Made by a program: the position numbers and the translations under genes. Source: Tsukamurella sp. 8F (GTDB taxonomy: Bacteria; Actinomycetota; Actinomycetes; Mycobacteriales; Mycobacteriaceae). From it: DNA of 64,000 nucleotides. This document shows, one piece after another, positions 16,611 to 25,714 of this stretch; positions within the stretch are counted from its first letter, which is position 1, and every line of letters starts with the position of its first letter. The notes beneath the pieces are model-generated. The model had not been told where the DNA came from. It ran no database searches and saw only the letters and a program-made list of their open reading frames with translations. The stretch covers positions 62,001 to 126,000 of the forward strand of contig NZ_JARFTP010000006.1 of the NCBI RefSeq assembly GCF_029167375.1, in the 5' to 3' direction.

Positions 16611-17471
16611 TCACCGAGCGTACTGGCGGAGCACGCTGAGCGCCGCCGCCCCGTAGCCTCCACCGAACAATATGGCGTGCACCAACAACGGTGGAAGTTG
16701 ATACCAACGGATGCGGTCTCGCCAGCCGTCGGCGAGCGGGAACGCCTCGTGGTAGGCGTCGAAACACACCGCTCCGAAGCCGCCGAACAGCGACATCATC
16801 GCCAGGTCGATCTCGCGGTGCGCCCAGTATGCGGCGGGGTCGATGAGCCAGTTCCGTCCCCCGGTGCCGACCATCCGATTGCCCGCCCACAGATCGCCGT
16901 GCACCAGCGACGGCGGTTCGGGCGGACCGCACAGCTCCGCGGCGCGCGGTTCCACACGGTCCATCAGGTCGCGGGCCTCCCGAGGCACGACACCTGCTCC
17001 GATGCCGCGGTCGATCAGTGGTACGACCCTGCGCCACACGAAGAACTCAGGCCAGTCCGCGGACGGTGTCAGGTCCACCTCCGCCGAGCCGAGATACCCG
17101 GCCAGGGCGCCGTCGAGGGAACCGAACGAATCGCCGACCGTGCCGTGGAGGTGCGCGAGTCCACGCCCGAAGTCGACCTCGGTAGTCGACGACGGCGCCC
17201 CGCTCTCGATCCACTCGAGCACCAGGCCGGAACCGTTCTCCCGCAGAACTTCTGGAACCATCAGAGCGCCACGGTGCGCACGCAGGGCACGTAATCCGGC
17301 AGCCTCGCGCTCGAACAGGTCGGGCGTGACATCGGGCCGCCACTTCAGGAACAGCGGCCCGTCGACCGTGTCGAGGCGATACGCCCGCGCGATATCCCCG
17401 CCGGACAACGGATGTGCGGCACGCACCCCGAAACCGTCGATCAGAGCTTCTGGCAGGTCTGGGAACGACAT
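16611..17471 (-). CDS. Fructosamine kinase family protein
   Basis: 286 residues. PLSGGDIARAYRL and LFLKWRP supply the ATP-binding lysine, and LVHGDLWAGNRM with LIDPAAYWAHREIDLAMM is the catalytic HGDLxxGN and metal-binding DPA motif of the fructosamine/ketosamine 3-kinases. Such enzymes phosphorylate sugar adducts on proteins or free ribulosamines so that they fall off (deglycation). It sits downstream of no obvious partner. Aminoglycoside phosphotransferases share the fold, but the DPAxYWAHRE motif favours fructosamine kinase. Confidence 0.88.
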   Translation of the reverse strand: MSFPDLPEALIDGFGVRAAHPLSGGDIARAYRLDTVDGPLFLKWRPDVTPDLFEREAAGLRALRAHRGALMVPEVLRENGSGLVLEWIESGAPSSTTEVDFGRGLAHLHGTVGDSFGSLDGALAGYLGSAEVDLTPSADWPEFFVWRRVVPLIDRGIGAGVVPREARDLMDRVEPRAAELCGPPEPPSLVHGDLWAGNRMVGTGGRNWLIDPAAYWAHREIDLAMMSLFGGFGAVCFDAYHEAFPLADGWRDRIRWYQLPPLLVHAILFGGGYGAAALSVLRQYAR

Positions 17472-17535
17472 TCCGCCATCATGCCGCGATACCGGAGCTC
17501 AGCGCGCGCACTCGGCCTCGCGAGACACGGCAGGA

Positions 17536-18576
17536 TCACCGCGCGAGCAGAGACTCCAGCTCCGAGCGCATGTCTGGCCGGCTCGCAGCGACCAGGGCGA
17601 AACACGCCTCGCGGAGAAGCCTCTGCGCGGTCTGCCCGGCCAACACCGCAGAACTCCCCGTCGCGGCCACCAAAGCGCCTGCCGCCCGCAATGCGACGTC
17701 TGCAGCCGCGGCACGCGATGCGGGTAGCGTCGTCGCGTCCACCAGCCCACGGTCGAGGTCGGACCGCACGCGCTCCAGCTGTCCACGAAGGGACCTCGCC
17801 GCCTCGGTCCGGCCGCGCTCGTCGAGCAGTCTGATCGCCCTGCGTGCGATCCCGCATGCCACACAACCGTTGAGCCGTGAGCCGAACGACTGCAACGCCT
17901 GGAATCGCCCCAGTGGCGCCGAGCCGGTGATCCGCTCAGTCGGAAGAAGGTACGCGTCGAAATGTAGACCGACGGTATTGGTGCCCTGCCCAGCAACGAG
18001 TCTCAGTTCGTCGACGCTCAGGTGCTCGCCTGCGCGAGCGTCGATCAGACCCGACACGATCACGCCACCCTCCGCCTCGGCGGCACGGTCGCGTGCCGAC
18101 ACCTGGAGCACGTCTACAACGCCCCACCCGCTGACGAAGGGCGCCTCGCCGTCCAGGACGTATCCTTCGGGCACCTTCGTGGCCCACAGCCTGGGCGGGG
18201 TAGGCAGGGCGCCGGCGAACGCCACGCCCGCCCGGACGCTGCCGGCGACCAGGCCGTCGAGATACTCCTCGCGTAACGGCGCGTTGTCCGTGGCCTGCAC
18301 CGACATCACCGCCCCGTTGTGCTGCATCCAAGTGAACGTGGTGGAAAGACACCCGCCCGCAAGCGCTTCGAGCACCTCGGCTATCCCCGCGAAGTCCAGT
18401 CCCGAGGCTGTCGTGCTGCCCGCGAGACCGTAGAAACCCTCGCGCGCCAACAGATCCCAGTGCTCCGGCGGAACGACGCCGGTCTGGTCCACCTCGTTCG
18501 CAGCGGGAAAAAGCACTTCGTCCGCGATGCGGTGGGCCTGGTCGATGATCGGATGGTCGCCTCGCGCCTCAGCCAC
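17536..18576 (-). CDS. Short acyl-CoA dehydrogenase-like protein (paralogue of 56418-57407)
   Basis: 346 residues, shorter than the 380-400 of normal acyl-CoA dehydrogenases. The N-terminal helical domain (AHRIADEVLFPAANEVDQTG), the middle beta domain (YVLDGEAPFVSGWGVVDVLQ) and the C-terminal helical bundle are recognisable. The usual catalytic Glu and the C-terminal IYEGTxxI loop are not visible, so activity is uncertain. The C-terminus GSSAVLAGQTAQRLLREACF matches GSHAVLAGSDAERLTREAVF of the second copy in this window. The GTG at 18576 has TAGACT 6 nt upstream. It is transcribed alone. Confidence 0.75.
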   Translation of the reverse strand: MAEARGDHPIIDQAHRIADEVLFPAANEVDQTGVVPPEHWDLLAREGFYGLAGSTTASGLDFAGIAEVLEALAGGCLSTTFTWMQHNGAVMSVQATDNAPLREEYLDGLVAGSVRAGVAFAGALPTPPRLWATKVPEGYVLDGEAPFVSGWGVVDVLQVSARDRAAEAEGGVIVSGLIDARAGEHLSVDELRLVAGQGTNTVGLHFDAYLLPTERITGSAPLGRFQALQSFGSRLNGCVACGIARRAIRLLDERGRTEAARSLRGQLERVRSDLDRGLVDATTLPASRAAAADVALRAAGALVAATGSSAVLAGQTAQRLLREACFALVAASRPDMRSELESLLAR

Positions 18577-18582
18577 CGACTT

Positions 18583-18588
18583 AGTCTA
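18583..18588 (-). promoter_or_regulatory. -10 box of the acyl-CoA dehydrogenase-like gene
   Basis: TAGACT, 6 nt before the GTG at 18576. A 6-bp direct repeat (ACTAAG, 11-bp spacing) overlaps it and may bind a regulator. Confidence 0.45.
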
Positions 18589-18649
18589 CCCTTAGTTGTC
18601 AAGACACTATGCGCACCGGGATTCATCCGCCCGCGCCGCAAGGCGTGGA

Positions 18650-19192
18650 CTATCGCGCAACATCCATGGCACGTACGAGGTCGTCGACATCACGTCGAGT
18701 GCGCAACCGGTGGAAGGTCAGATGCGCGAACCTCGGGTCCGACATCGCAGCTTCATAACTCGCTTGTACTCGCGGATATGATCTCCACGCCCAGGTCAGA
18801 GACGAACGGTCGCCTCGCCAGAACATGAGACCACCGATGCTCTCGCGGTTTCCATTCCAGAGCTCCTGTCTGGATATCCCACGAACCACTGTGCGGCGCA
18901 GGACCTGCCACATCACCCGCCACCTAGGAGGGGCGATCCAGACGACGACGTCTGCCCTATCCCAGACGATCGTTCCCATCTTGCGTTGATAATCGCCGTC
19001 GACGACCCAGCTGTCGCCGCCGATCACGGCGATCACACGCTCTGCCAGCTCGACCTCTGTGGCCGCATTCCAGCCCGGGCCCCAGTGCAGCGCATCGAGT
19101 TCGATGAACGTGCTGTCGAGCACCGAAGCCAACCGCTTAGCCACCGTCGTCTTACCCGCTCCCGAACACCCGACAACCGAGACCCGTGTCAT
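18650..19192 (-). CDS. P-loop AAA-family ATPase/nucleotide kinase-like protein
   Basis: 180 residues. The Walker A motif GCSGAGKTT is at 8-16. FIELDALHWGPGW, then VVDGDYQ, are the substrate-side motifs of the FlaR/topology-modulation (adenylate kinase-like) group. A Trp/Arg-rich lid (WRVMWQVLRRTVVRGI) follows. The phosphoryl acceptor is unknown. Its start overlaps the stop of the upstream gene as ATGA (19189-19192), so it is co-translated with the Imm5-like protein. Confidence 0.8.
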   Translation of the reverse strand: MTRVSVVGCSGAGKTTVAKRLASVLDSTFIELDALHWGPGWNAATEVELAERVIAVIGGDSWVVDGDYQRKMGTIVWDRADVVVWIAPPRWRVMWQVLRRTVVRGISRQELWNGNRESIGGLMFWRGDRSSLTWAWRSYPRVQASYEAAMSDPRFAHLTFHRLRTRRDVDDLVRAMDVAR

Positions 19193-19746
19193 CCGGCTCC
19201 CTCCTGAGCATCGACCGCCCGCAACCTCGAATCGAGCTCACTCACCACGACCGATACGTCCTTCCCGCGCACATCGGCCCGTGGATAACGCCGAAGAACG
19301 TCGACAACCGTTGCTGTGACGAGCCCGAACACGGCTGCCATCGCCTCCTCGCTCGACGGCGCGTCGGTGCACTGCATCCGAGCCAGCACACAGTGCGCCG
19401 GACCGCGGAGTATGTGCCCGACCTGTGCAGCGTCCGCCAACGGGTGCAGATAGCCGGACGCAGCCGCGTCGCCCGCCGACATCGCAGCGTGTGCCGGCGC
19501 CGACGCAACCTCCTTGGCGGCACGATGCGCAGCAAGCGCAGTGACCCGTTGCGTTCCCGTGCGAGGGCCGCCCGCCGCGAAAGCGGCTGCCGCATCGAGG
19601 GCTACGCGCGGACGAGGGTCATCCGGTGCGGCGACCTCGAACACATCGATGACGAGTTCTGCGCACGCGACGTTGAATGCCGTGATCGCCCGCAATTCGT
19701 CCAGAGTCAGCACGAAGCCCGCAGCCCGACGGTTTCGATCCTCCAC
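19189..19746 (-). CDS. Putative immunity protein (Imm5-like)
   Basis: 185 residues. The sequence AAPDDPRPRVALDAAAAFAA, then ALAAHRAAKEV and the C-terminal YLHPLADAAQVGHILRGPAH fit the all-helical Imm5-like family, members of which are annotated as immunity proteins to secreted toxins. No toxin gene lies next to it, and the gene begins an operon with a P-loop ATPase. It starts with a GTG. Orphan copies are common in actinobacteria, so a function other than toxin immunity is possible. Confidence 0.6.
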   Translation of the reverse strand: MEDRNRRAAGFVLTLDELRAITAFNVACAELVIDVFEVAAPDDPRPRVALDAAAAFAAGGPRTGTQRVTALAAHRAAKEVASAPAHAAMSAGDAAASGYLHPLADAAQVGHILRGPAHCVLARMQCTDAPSSEEAMAAVFGLVTATVVDVLRRYPRADVRGKDVSVVVSELDSRLRAVDAQEGAG

Positions 19747-19876
19747 GGTGCTAGACGTTAGCCCCGTCTTCGATCAAGTCGTCGTGGCTTCACGTACCCG
19801 GACCAGCCGAGCCCTGAGGCACCGGTACATACGACAGAGCGCGTGATCGGCCCCTCCCCACGCCCGGAACGACCGC

Positions 19877-19882
19877 TACGCT
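19877..19882 (+). promoter_or_regulatory. -10 box of the YdcF-family gene
   Basis: TACGCT, 7 nt before the GTG at 19890. Confidence 0.4.
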
Positions 19883-19889
19883 CGGCCGG

Positions 19890-20498
19890 GTGTCCGCTCG
19901 GTTGCGCCGCTTGATCCGGATCGCCGTGGTCGTGGTGATCGTCATCGTCGCGGCCTCCAGCGCATGGGTGCACTGGGAGAGCCGGTCGCGCATATCCGCG
20001 GACGCGACCCGGCCGTGGGTGATCGTGCTCGGAGACCGCGTGCGCGACGGCGAGCCGTCGGTGTACCTACGCGAACGCCTCGACACCGCACTGACCGTCG
20101 TGCGGGAACATCGCGCCCAGCGCGTTCTGATCTCGGGGCACGCAGCATCGACCAGGGGCGACGAGGTCGCAGCGATGCGCAAGTACCTGGTCGACCACGG
20201 AGTCGACGGCCGGGCGATCACCGACGACCGCTTCGGGGTGACGACCTACAACACCTGCGCCCGCGCGAAGTCCGTCTTCCAGGTCGACAAGGCCATCGTG
20301 GTCACGCAGGACTTCCACCTGCGCCGTGCGGTCGCCCTGTGCGTCGCCGAGGGTATCGACGCAGTCGGCCTCGAGGCGGATTCTGATGCCGGCGCCTACC
20401 TGACCGTACGCAACTGGGTCCGTGAGATGACACTGTCACGCCCCAAGGCCGCGCTCGACGCACTCATCGACCCAGGCCCGGAGACCCGCGAACGCTGA
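19890..20498 (+). CDS. YdcF/SanA family (DUF218) envelope protein
   Basis: 202 residues. One membrane helix near residues 9-26 anchors the protein with the DUF218 domain outside. Family motifs are WVIVLGDRVRDGEPSVYLRE, VLISGHAASTRGDEVAAMRK and YNTCARAKSV, then VTQDFHLRRAV. SanA/ElyC relatives act on envelope integrity and polyprenyl-linked precursors; the reaction is unknown. The GTG start is set by the TACGCT box. Confidence 0.85.
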   Translation: MSARLRRLIRIAVVVVIVIVAASSAWVHWESRSRISADATRPWVIVLGDRVRDGEPSVYLRERLDTALTVVREHRAQRVLISGHAASTRGDEVAAMRKYLVDHGVDGRAITDDRFGVTTYNTCARAKSVFQVDKAIVVTQDFHLRRAVALCVAEGIDAVGLEADSDAGAYLTVRNWVREMTLSRPKAALDALIDPGPETRER

Positions 20499-20557
20499 GC
20501 CGTGGGCGATGCGCTATGCCGAACGCCGCCCGCGCTGCGATCAGCGCGATGCCACGC

Positions 20558-21631
20558 TTACACGTTGAAGCGGAACTCCACCACGTCCCCGTCTGCCATG
20601 ACGTAGTCCTTGCCCTCCATCCGCACTTTGCCGGCGGCTTTGGCGGCGGCCATCGAGCCGGCGGTGTCGAGGTCCGCGAAGGACACGATCTCAGCCTTGA
20701 TGAAGCCCTTCTCGAAGTCGGTGTGGATCACTCCGGCGGCCTTGGGGGCGGTGTCGCCCTTGCGAATCGTCCAGGCGCGCGATTCCTTGGGACCCGCGGT
20801 GAGGTAGGTCTGCAGGCCGAGCGTGTGGAAGCCGGCCCGCGCCAGCGCGTGAAGTCCCGGCTCGGACTGGCCGATGGATTCGAGCATCTCGGTCTGGTCC
20901 TCAGGCTCGAGCTCGAGCAGCTCGGATTCGATCTTGGCGTCCAGGAACACGGCATCGGCGGGAGCGACCGCCGCGACCAGCTCGGCGCGGCGGGCCTCGT
21001 CGGTGAGTACGCCCTCGTCGGAGTTGAAGACGTAGAGGAAGGGCTTCGCGGTCATCAGGTGCAGGTCGCGGATGGGGGCGGTGTCGAACCCGGCCGCGAA
21101 CAGCGTACGCCCGTCCTCGAGCACGAGTTGCGCAGCGCGAGCCACCTCCAAGACCTCGGCGAGGTCCTTGTTCTTACGCGCCTCCTTCTCGAGCCGCGGC
21201 AACGCCTTCTCGATGGTCTGCAGGTCGGCGAGGATCAGCTCGGTGGCGACGACCTCGATATCGGCGAGCGGATCCACCTTGCCGGCCACGTGGACGACGT
21301 CGTCGTCGGTGAACACGCGCACCACCTGGCAGATCGCGTCGGCCTCGCGGATGTTCGAGAGGAACTGGTTGCCCATGCCCTCGCCCTCCGACGCGCCCTT
21401 GACGATGCCGGCGATGTCGACGAACGACACGGTCGCGTGCAGGATGCGTTCCGAGCCGAAGATGTCGGACAGGCGGTCCAGGCGCGGGTCGGGCAGGTTG
21501 ACCACGCCGACGTTGGGCTCGATGGTCGCGAACGGGTAGTTCGCGGCTTCGACCTCGCTGTTGGTGAGGGCGTTGAACAGGGTGGACTTGCCGACGTTGG
21601 GCAGACCGACGATTCCGAGGGTAAGGCTCAC
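20558..21631 (-). CDS. ychF: YchF/Obg-family redox-regulated ATPase
   Basis: 357 residues, the exact length of mycobacterial YchF. GTG start, then LTLGIVGLPNVGKSTLFNAL (G1), NYPFATIEPNVGVV (G2), FVDIAGIVKGAS (G3), and the unusual G4 FNSDEG in place of NKxD, which makes YchF prefer ATP. A coiled coil and the C-terminal TGS domain (ending GDVVEFRFNV) follow. YchF binds ribosomes and acts in stress and translation quality control. The upstream region lacks a close -10 box. It is divergent from cstA. Confidence 0.95.
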   Translation of the reverse strand: MSLTLGIVGLPNVGKSTLFNALTNSEVEAANYPFATIEPNVGVVNLPDPRLDRLSDIFGSERILHATVSFVDIAGIVKGASEGEGMGNQFLSNIREADAICQVVRVFTDDDVVHVAGKVDPLADIEVVATELILADLQTIEKALPRLEKEARKNKDLAEVLEVARAAQLVLEDGRTLFAAGFDTAPIRDLHLMTAKPFLYVFNSDEGVLTDEARRAELVAAVAPADAVFLDAKIESELLELEPEDQTEMLESIGQSEPGLHALARAGFHTLGLQTYLTAGPKESRAWTIRKGDTAPKAAGVIHTDFEKGFIKAEIVSFADLDTAGSMAAAKAAGKVRMEGKDYVMADGDVVEFRFNV

Positions 21632-21760
21632 GACCGGCCAGTCTACGGGCCGGATCCCGCCCGCCGGGAAGCCGATCCATTCCGCCCCACCGGCCGGCCA
21701 TCGATGCGACGATTCGACCACGCCGAGCACAACCAACGACCCGAACCCGGAGGTCCCGGA

Positions 21761-24034
21761 GTGTCAGCACCAGCAGCGCCGCTCGAAGAGCGCGACGGCG
21801 ATGTCACCTACATCCGCACCGACGCCGACAAGCCGCCGGTAGCGATCATCGACCGCAGCCCCATCACCGTGCGTCACAAGGTCGTCTTCGGCGGGATCGC
21901 GCTGATCGCGGCCGTCGCCTGGGCGGTCATCGCGTTCGAGCGCGGCGAGTCGGTCAATGCGATCTGGTTCGTGCTCGCCGCCGTATGCAGCTACGTCGTC
22001 GGCTACCGCTTCTACGCACGCCTTGTGGAGATGAAGATCGTCCGCCCGCGCGATGACCGCGCGACCCCGGCTGAGATCCTCGACAACGGCACCGACTACA
22101 TGCCCACGGATCGCCGCGTCCTGTTCGGCCACCATTTCGCCGCGATCGCCGGCGCGGGTCCGCTCGTCGGCCCCGTCCTCGCCGCTCAGATGGGCTATCT
22201 CCCCGGCACGATCTGGATCATCGTCGGTGCCCTCGTCGCGGGTTGCGTGCAGGACTATCTGGTGCTGTGGGTGGCGACCCGGCGACGGGGACGCTCGCTC
22301 GGGCAGATGGTGCGGGACGAGCTCGGCGCCGTCGGCGGAGCCGCGGCCATCATCGGCATCACCGCGATCATGATGATCCTCATCGCGGTACTCGCCCTCG
22401 TGGTGGTGCAGGCACTCGCGGTGAGCCCGTGGGGCGTGTTCTCCATCGCCGCAACCATTCCCATCGCTCTGTTCATGGGCCTGTACCTGCGGTTCCTGCG
22501 ACCGGGCCGCATCTCGGAGGTGTCGTTGATCGGGGTCGTGCTGCTGCTCGCCGCGGTCGTCGGCGGCCGGTACGTCGCCGAGACGTCCTGGGGTGCATCG
22601 TGGTTCGGCCTCTCCCCGGTCGCCCTCTCGTGGGCGATCATCATCTACGGCTTCTGTGCATCGGTACTCCCGGTGTGGCTGCTCCTGGCGCCCCGCGACT
22701 ACCTCTCGACGTTCATGAAGGTCGGAACCATCGCGCTGCTGGCGATCGGCATCGTCATCGCCCGGCCCGTGATGTCGGCGCCGGCGGTCACCGACTTCGC
22801 ACACAACGGCGCGGGGCCGGTCTTCTCGGGTGCGCTGTTCCCGTTCCTGTTCATCACGATCGCGTGCGGAGCGCTCTCGGGCTTCCACTCCCTCATCAGT
22901 TCGGGCACCACACCCAAACTGCTGGAGAAGGAGGGGCAGATGCGGATCATCGGTTACGGCGGCATGCTCACCGAGTCGTTCGTCGCGATAATGGCCCTCG
23001 TCACCGCCTCGATAATCGACCAGCACCTCTACTTCGCGATCAACGCTCCCGCGGCCAAGACGGGCGGCGCGGCCGATACCGCCGCGGCCTACGTCAACGG
23101 CCTCGGGCTGCACGGTGACCCGATCATCGCGGATCAGATCACCACCGCTGCCAAGGACGTCGGAGAGTCCACCATCGTGTCCCGCACGGGCGGGGCGCCC
23201 ACGCTCGCGTTCGGGATGTCAGAGGTACTGCATCGGGTCTTCGGCGGCAGCGGGTTGAAAGCCTTCTGGTACCACTTCGCGATCATGTTCGAGGCGCTGT
23301 TCATCCTCACCACCGTCGACGCCGGCACCCGCGTGGCGCGCTTCATGATCTCGGACGCCTTCGGCAACTTCGGAGGTCCGTTCCGCAAGCTCCGCGACCC
23401 GAGCTGGCGCCCCGGCGCATGGGCGGCCTCGTTCGTCGTGGTGGCACTGTGGGGTTCGATCCTGCTGATGGGCGTCACCGACCCGCTGGGCGGCATCAAC
23501 ACGCTCTTCCCGCTGTTCGGCATCGCCAACCAGCTGCTAGCGGCGATCGCACTGACGCTCGTCACAGTGATCGTCGTCAAGAAGGGCTATCTGAGGTGGG
23601 TGTGGATCCCGTTGGCGCCCTTGGCCTGGGATCTCACAGTCACCATGACAGCGTCGTGGCAGAAGATCTTCTCGTCCGACCCCACAGTGGGCTATTGGAA
23701 GCAGCACAGCCAGTACGCCGCGGCGGCCCACGCCGGCAAGGAGAGCTTCCGCTCCGCGAAGACGCCCGCCGCGATCGACGCCGTGGTCCGCAACACCTTC
23801 ATCCAAGGCACACTCTCGATCGTGTTCGCGCTCATGGTTCTCGCAGTCTTCCTTGCCGGGATCTACGCCGTCGCGCGGACGCTGCAGGGACGTGGCCGTC
23901 CGCTCACCGAGGATCCGCCCGAGCCCAGCCACCTGTTCGCCCCGAGCGGGTTGGTTCCGACGGAGCACGAACGCACTGTCCAGCACGCCTGGGCCGGCGC
24001 CCGGCAGACCGAGACCCATGGAGCACGAAGGTGA
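21761..24034 (+). CDS. cstA: Carbon starvation protein CstA, peptide/pyruvate transporter
   Basis: 757 residues, as in mycobacterial CstA (about 758). It has around 16 hydrophobic segments and the family motif FGHHFAAIAGAGPLVGPVLA, with GAVGGAAAIIGITAIMMIL and SGFHSLISSGTTPK downstream. CstA is an inner-membrane carrier for peptides or pyruvate, induced on starvation. The GTG at 21761 has GGAGG 7 nt upstream; a longer reading frame exists but starts inside the ychF gene and is discarded. The stop overlaps the ybdD start as GTGA. Confidence 0.95.
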   Translation: MSAPAAPLEERDGDVTYIRTDADKPPVAIIDRSPITVRHKVVFGGIALIAAVAWAVIAFERGESVNAIWFVLAAVCSYVVGYRFYARLVEMKIVRPRDDRATPAEILDNGTDYMPTDRRVLFGHHFAAIAGAGPLVGPVLAAQMGYLPGTIWIIVGALVAGCVQDYLVLWVATRRRGRSLGQMVRDELGAVGGAAAIIGITAIMMILIAVLALVVVQALAVSPWGVFSIAATIPIALFMGLYLRFLRPGRISEVSLIGVVLLLAAVVGGRYVAETSWGASWFGLSPVALSWAIIIYGFCASVLPVWLLLAPRDYLSTFMKVGTIALLAIGIVIARPVMSAPAVTDFAHNGAGPVFSGALFPFLFITIACGALSGFHSLISSGTTPKLLEKEGQMRIIGYGGMLTESFVAIMALVTASIIDQHLYFAINAPAAKTGGAADTAAAYVNGLGLHGDPIIADQITTAAKDVGESTIVSRTGGAPTLAFGMSEVLHRVFGGSGLKAFWYHFAIMFEALFILTTVDAGTRVARFMISDAFGNFGGPFRKLRDPSWRPGAWAASFVVVALWGSILLMGVTDPLGGINTLFPLFGIANQLLAAIALTLVTVIVVKKGYLRWVWIPLAPLAWDLTVTMTASWQKIFSSDPTVGYWKQHSQYAAAAHAGKESFRSAKTPAAIDAVVRNTFIQGTLSIVFALMVLAVFLAGIYAVARTLQGRGRPLTEDPPEPSHLFAPSGLVPTEHERTVQHAWAGARQTETHGARR

Positions 24035-24204
24035 TCCGCGCACTCCGGGCGGTCGTCCGGTACGTGGGGGACGTCATGGGCGACACCCATTACGCACGCT
24101 ACGTCGAGCACCGCCGGCGGGATCACCCCGGCGAGTCCGTGCTCAGCGAACGAGAGTATTGGCGGGCCAGACACGAGGGCGCCGTGACGGCGAGGTGCTG
24201 CTAG
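24031..24204 (+). CDS. ybdD: YbdD/YjiX-family protein, CstA partner
   Basis: 57 residues with the family signature YVGDVMGDTHYARYVEHRRR, then HPGESVLSEREYWRAR. YbdD-type proteins are encoded directly after CstA/BtsT carriers and are required for, or modulate, their transport. The GTG overlaps the cstA stop by 4 bp, indicating coupled translation. A Cys-Cys pair ends the protein. No membrane segment is present. Confidence 0.9.
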   Translation: MIRALRAVVRYVGDVMGDTHYARYVEHRRRDHPGESVLSEREYWRARHEGAVTARCC

Positions 24205-24247
24205 CCCGTCCGATTCCCGCTAGCGCACCTGAGGTTCGGATGCCAGA

Positions 24248-25714
24248 GTGGACCCCGTGATCGCCGCGACAACACTCGACTTCGACTCCTGCTACCGGGC
24301 GATCGCCAGCCGAGACCCGCGGTTCGACGGGCAGTTCGTCACGGCCGTCAGAACGACGGGGATCTACTGCCGACCTTCGTGTCCGGCACGAACACCCAAG
24401 GCGGAGAACGTCAGCTTCCACCTCACCGCCGCCTCGGCACAGGCCGCCGGGTACCGCGCGTGTCGGCGGTGCCTCCCGGATGCGGTACCGGGCTCGCCAC
24501 GCTGGAATCGCGAGTCCGATCTGACGGCCCGCACCATGCGCCTGATCGCCGACGGCGTGGTCGATCGCGACGGTGTCGGGGGCCTCGCGGCCCGGCTCGG
24601 ATACAGCAGCCGTCAGCTGAGCCGGGTCCTGACGGCGGAACTCGGCGCCGGGCCGCTCGCCCTAGCCCGCGCGCACCGCGCGACGACGGCGCGGATCCTC
24701 ATACAATCGACATCGATGCCGTTCTCCGACATCGCCTTCGCCTCAGGATTCAACTCCATCCGGCAGTTCAACGACACCATCGGCGAGGTCTTCGGTGTCC
24801 CGCCCGGAAGGCTCCGCGCCACCCGGCACCGCGACAGCCCGCCCGGCGAGATCACCCTCCGGCTCGCGCTGCGGCCTCCGTACGACATCGACTGGTGCAC
24901 ATGGTTCCTCGGATCTCACGCCGTGAGCGGCGTCGAGCACCTCGCAGGCACGGTGTACACCCGCACCCTGCCGCTGCCGCGCGGCCCCGCCGTGGCCGAG
25001 GTCGAACTCGCCACAGCAGCAAGTGGATTCGTCCTCGCGAACCTGCGGCTTGCCGACCTGCGCGACCTCCCTGCCGCGGTCGCCCGACTTCGCCACCTAC
25101 TCGATCTCGATGCCGACCCGGAGGCTGTCGACGCCGCCCTCGCCGCCGATCCGGTACTCGCACCCCTCGTCGCCCGGAGCCCCGGTATCCGACTGTTCGG
25201 CAGTATCGACGGATCGGAGCTGTTGCTGCGCACCATGATCGGACAGCAGATCTCTGTCGCGGCAGCCCGTACGCACCAGTCACGGCTCGCGGTCGAGCTG
25301 GGGGACGCCGTCGACGGCCCGGGGATCACGCGTGCGTTCCCCACCGCCCGCGCGGTCGCAGATCGCGGCGCCGAGATCCTGACAGGGCCCCGCGCGCGGA
25401 TCCAGGCGATCGTGGCCGCGGCGGCAGCCCTCGCGGACGGGACCGTCGATCTGCATCCAGGCCTCACCCGCGACGAGGCACGCACCCGCCTTCTCGCCCT
25501 GCGCGGCGTCGGTCCGTGGACCTCTCACTACGTCGCTATGCGGCTGCTCGCGGATCCGGACACGCTGCTCGACACCGACCTCGTCATCCGCAGAGCCGCC
25601 TCGTCCCTCGGCATCGATCTCGCCGAGAACCGTTGGAGTCCCTGGGCGTCCTATGCCTGCATGCACCTGTGGAACCACGCCGTCCGCGGAAGCGCACTAC
25701 GATCGGCCACGTGA
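24248..25714 (+). CDS. alkA: Ada regulatory domain-AlkA fusion (3-methyladenine DNA glycosylase 2)
   Basis: 488 residues. Residues 1-80 are an Ada metal-binding domain with Cys41, Cys45, Cys72 and Cys75; Cys41 takes methyl groups from DNA phosphotriesters. Residues ~85-190 form an AraC-type double helix-turn-helix (ARLGYSSRQLSRVL, FSDIAFASGFNSIRQFND). Residues ~200-488 are AlkA: HhH motif LRGVGPWTSHYVAMR and the catalytic Asp in LLDTDLVIRRA. The protein senses alkylation, activates transcription and excises alkylated bases. The GTG at 24248 is used. No separate ogt or ada methyltransferase gene follows. The next gene overlaps by 4 bp. Confidence 0.93.
   Translation: MDPVIAATTLDFDSCYRAIASRDPRFDGQFVTAVRTTGIYCRPSCPARTPKAENVSFHLTAASAQAAGYRACRRCLPDAVPGSPRWNRESDLTARTMRLIADGVVDRDGVGGLAARLGYSSRQLSRVLTAELGAGPLALARAHRATTARILIQSTSMPFSDIAFASGFNSIRQFNDTIGEVFGVPPGRLRATRHRDSPPGEITLRLALRPPYDIDWCTWFLGSHAVSGVEHLAGTVYTRTLPLPRGPAVAEVELATAASGFVLANLRLADLRDLPAAVARLRHLLDLDADPEAVDAALAADPVLAPLVARSPGIRLFGSIDGSELLLRTMIGQQISVAAARTHQSRLAVELGDAVDGPGITRAFPTARAVADRGAEILTGPRARIQAIVAAAAALADGTVDLHPGLTRDEARTRLLALRGVGPWTSHYVAMRLLADPDTLLDTDLVIRRAASSLGIDLAENRWSPWASYACMHLWNHAVRGSALRSAT

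Noticed and set aside
20516-21760. A long N-terminal extension of the cstA frame, ahead of the GTG at 21761
   Set aside because: It lies across the ychF gene on the other strand, and GGAGG is placed 7 nt before 21761.
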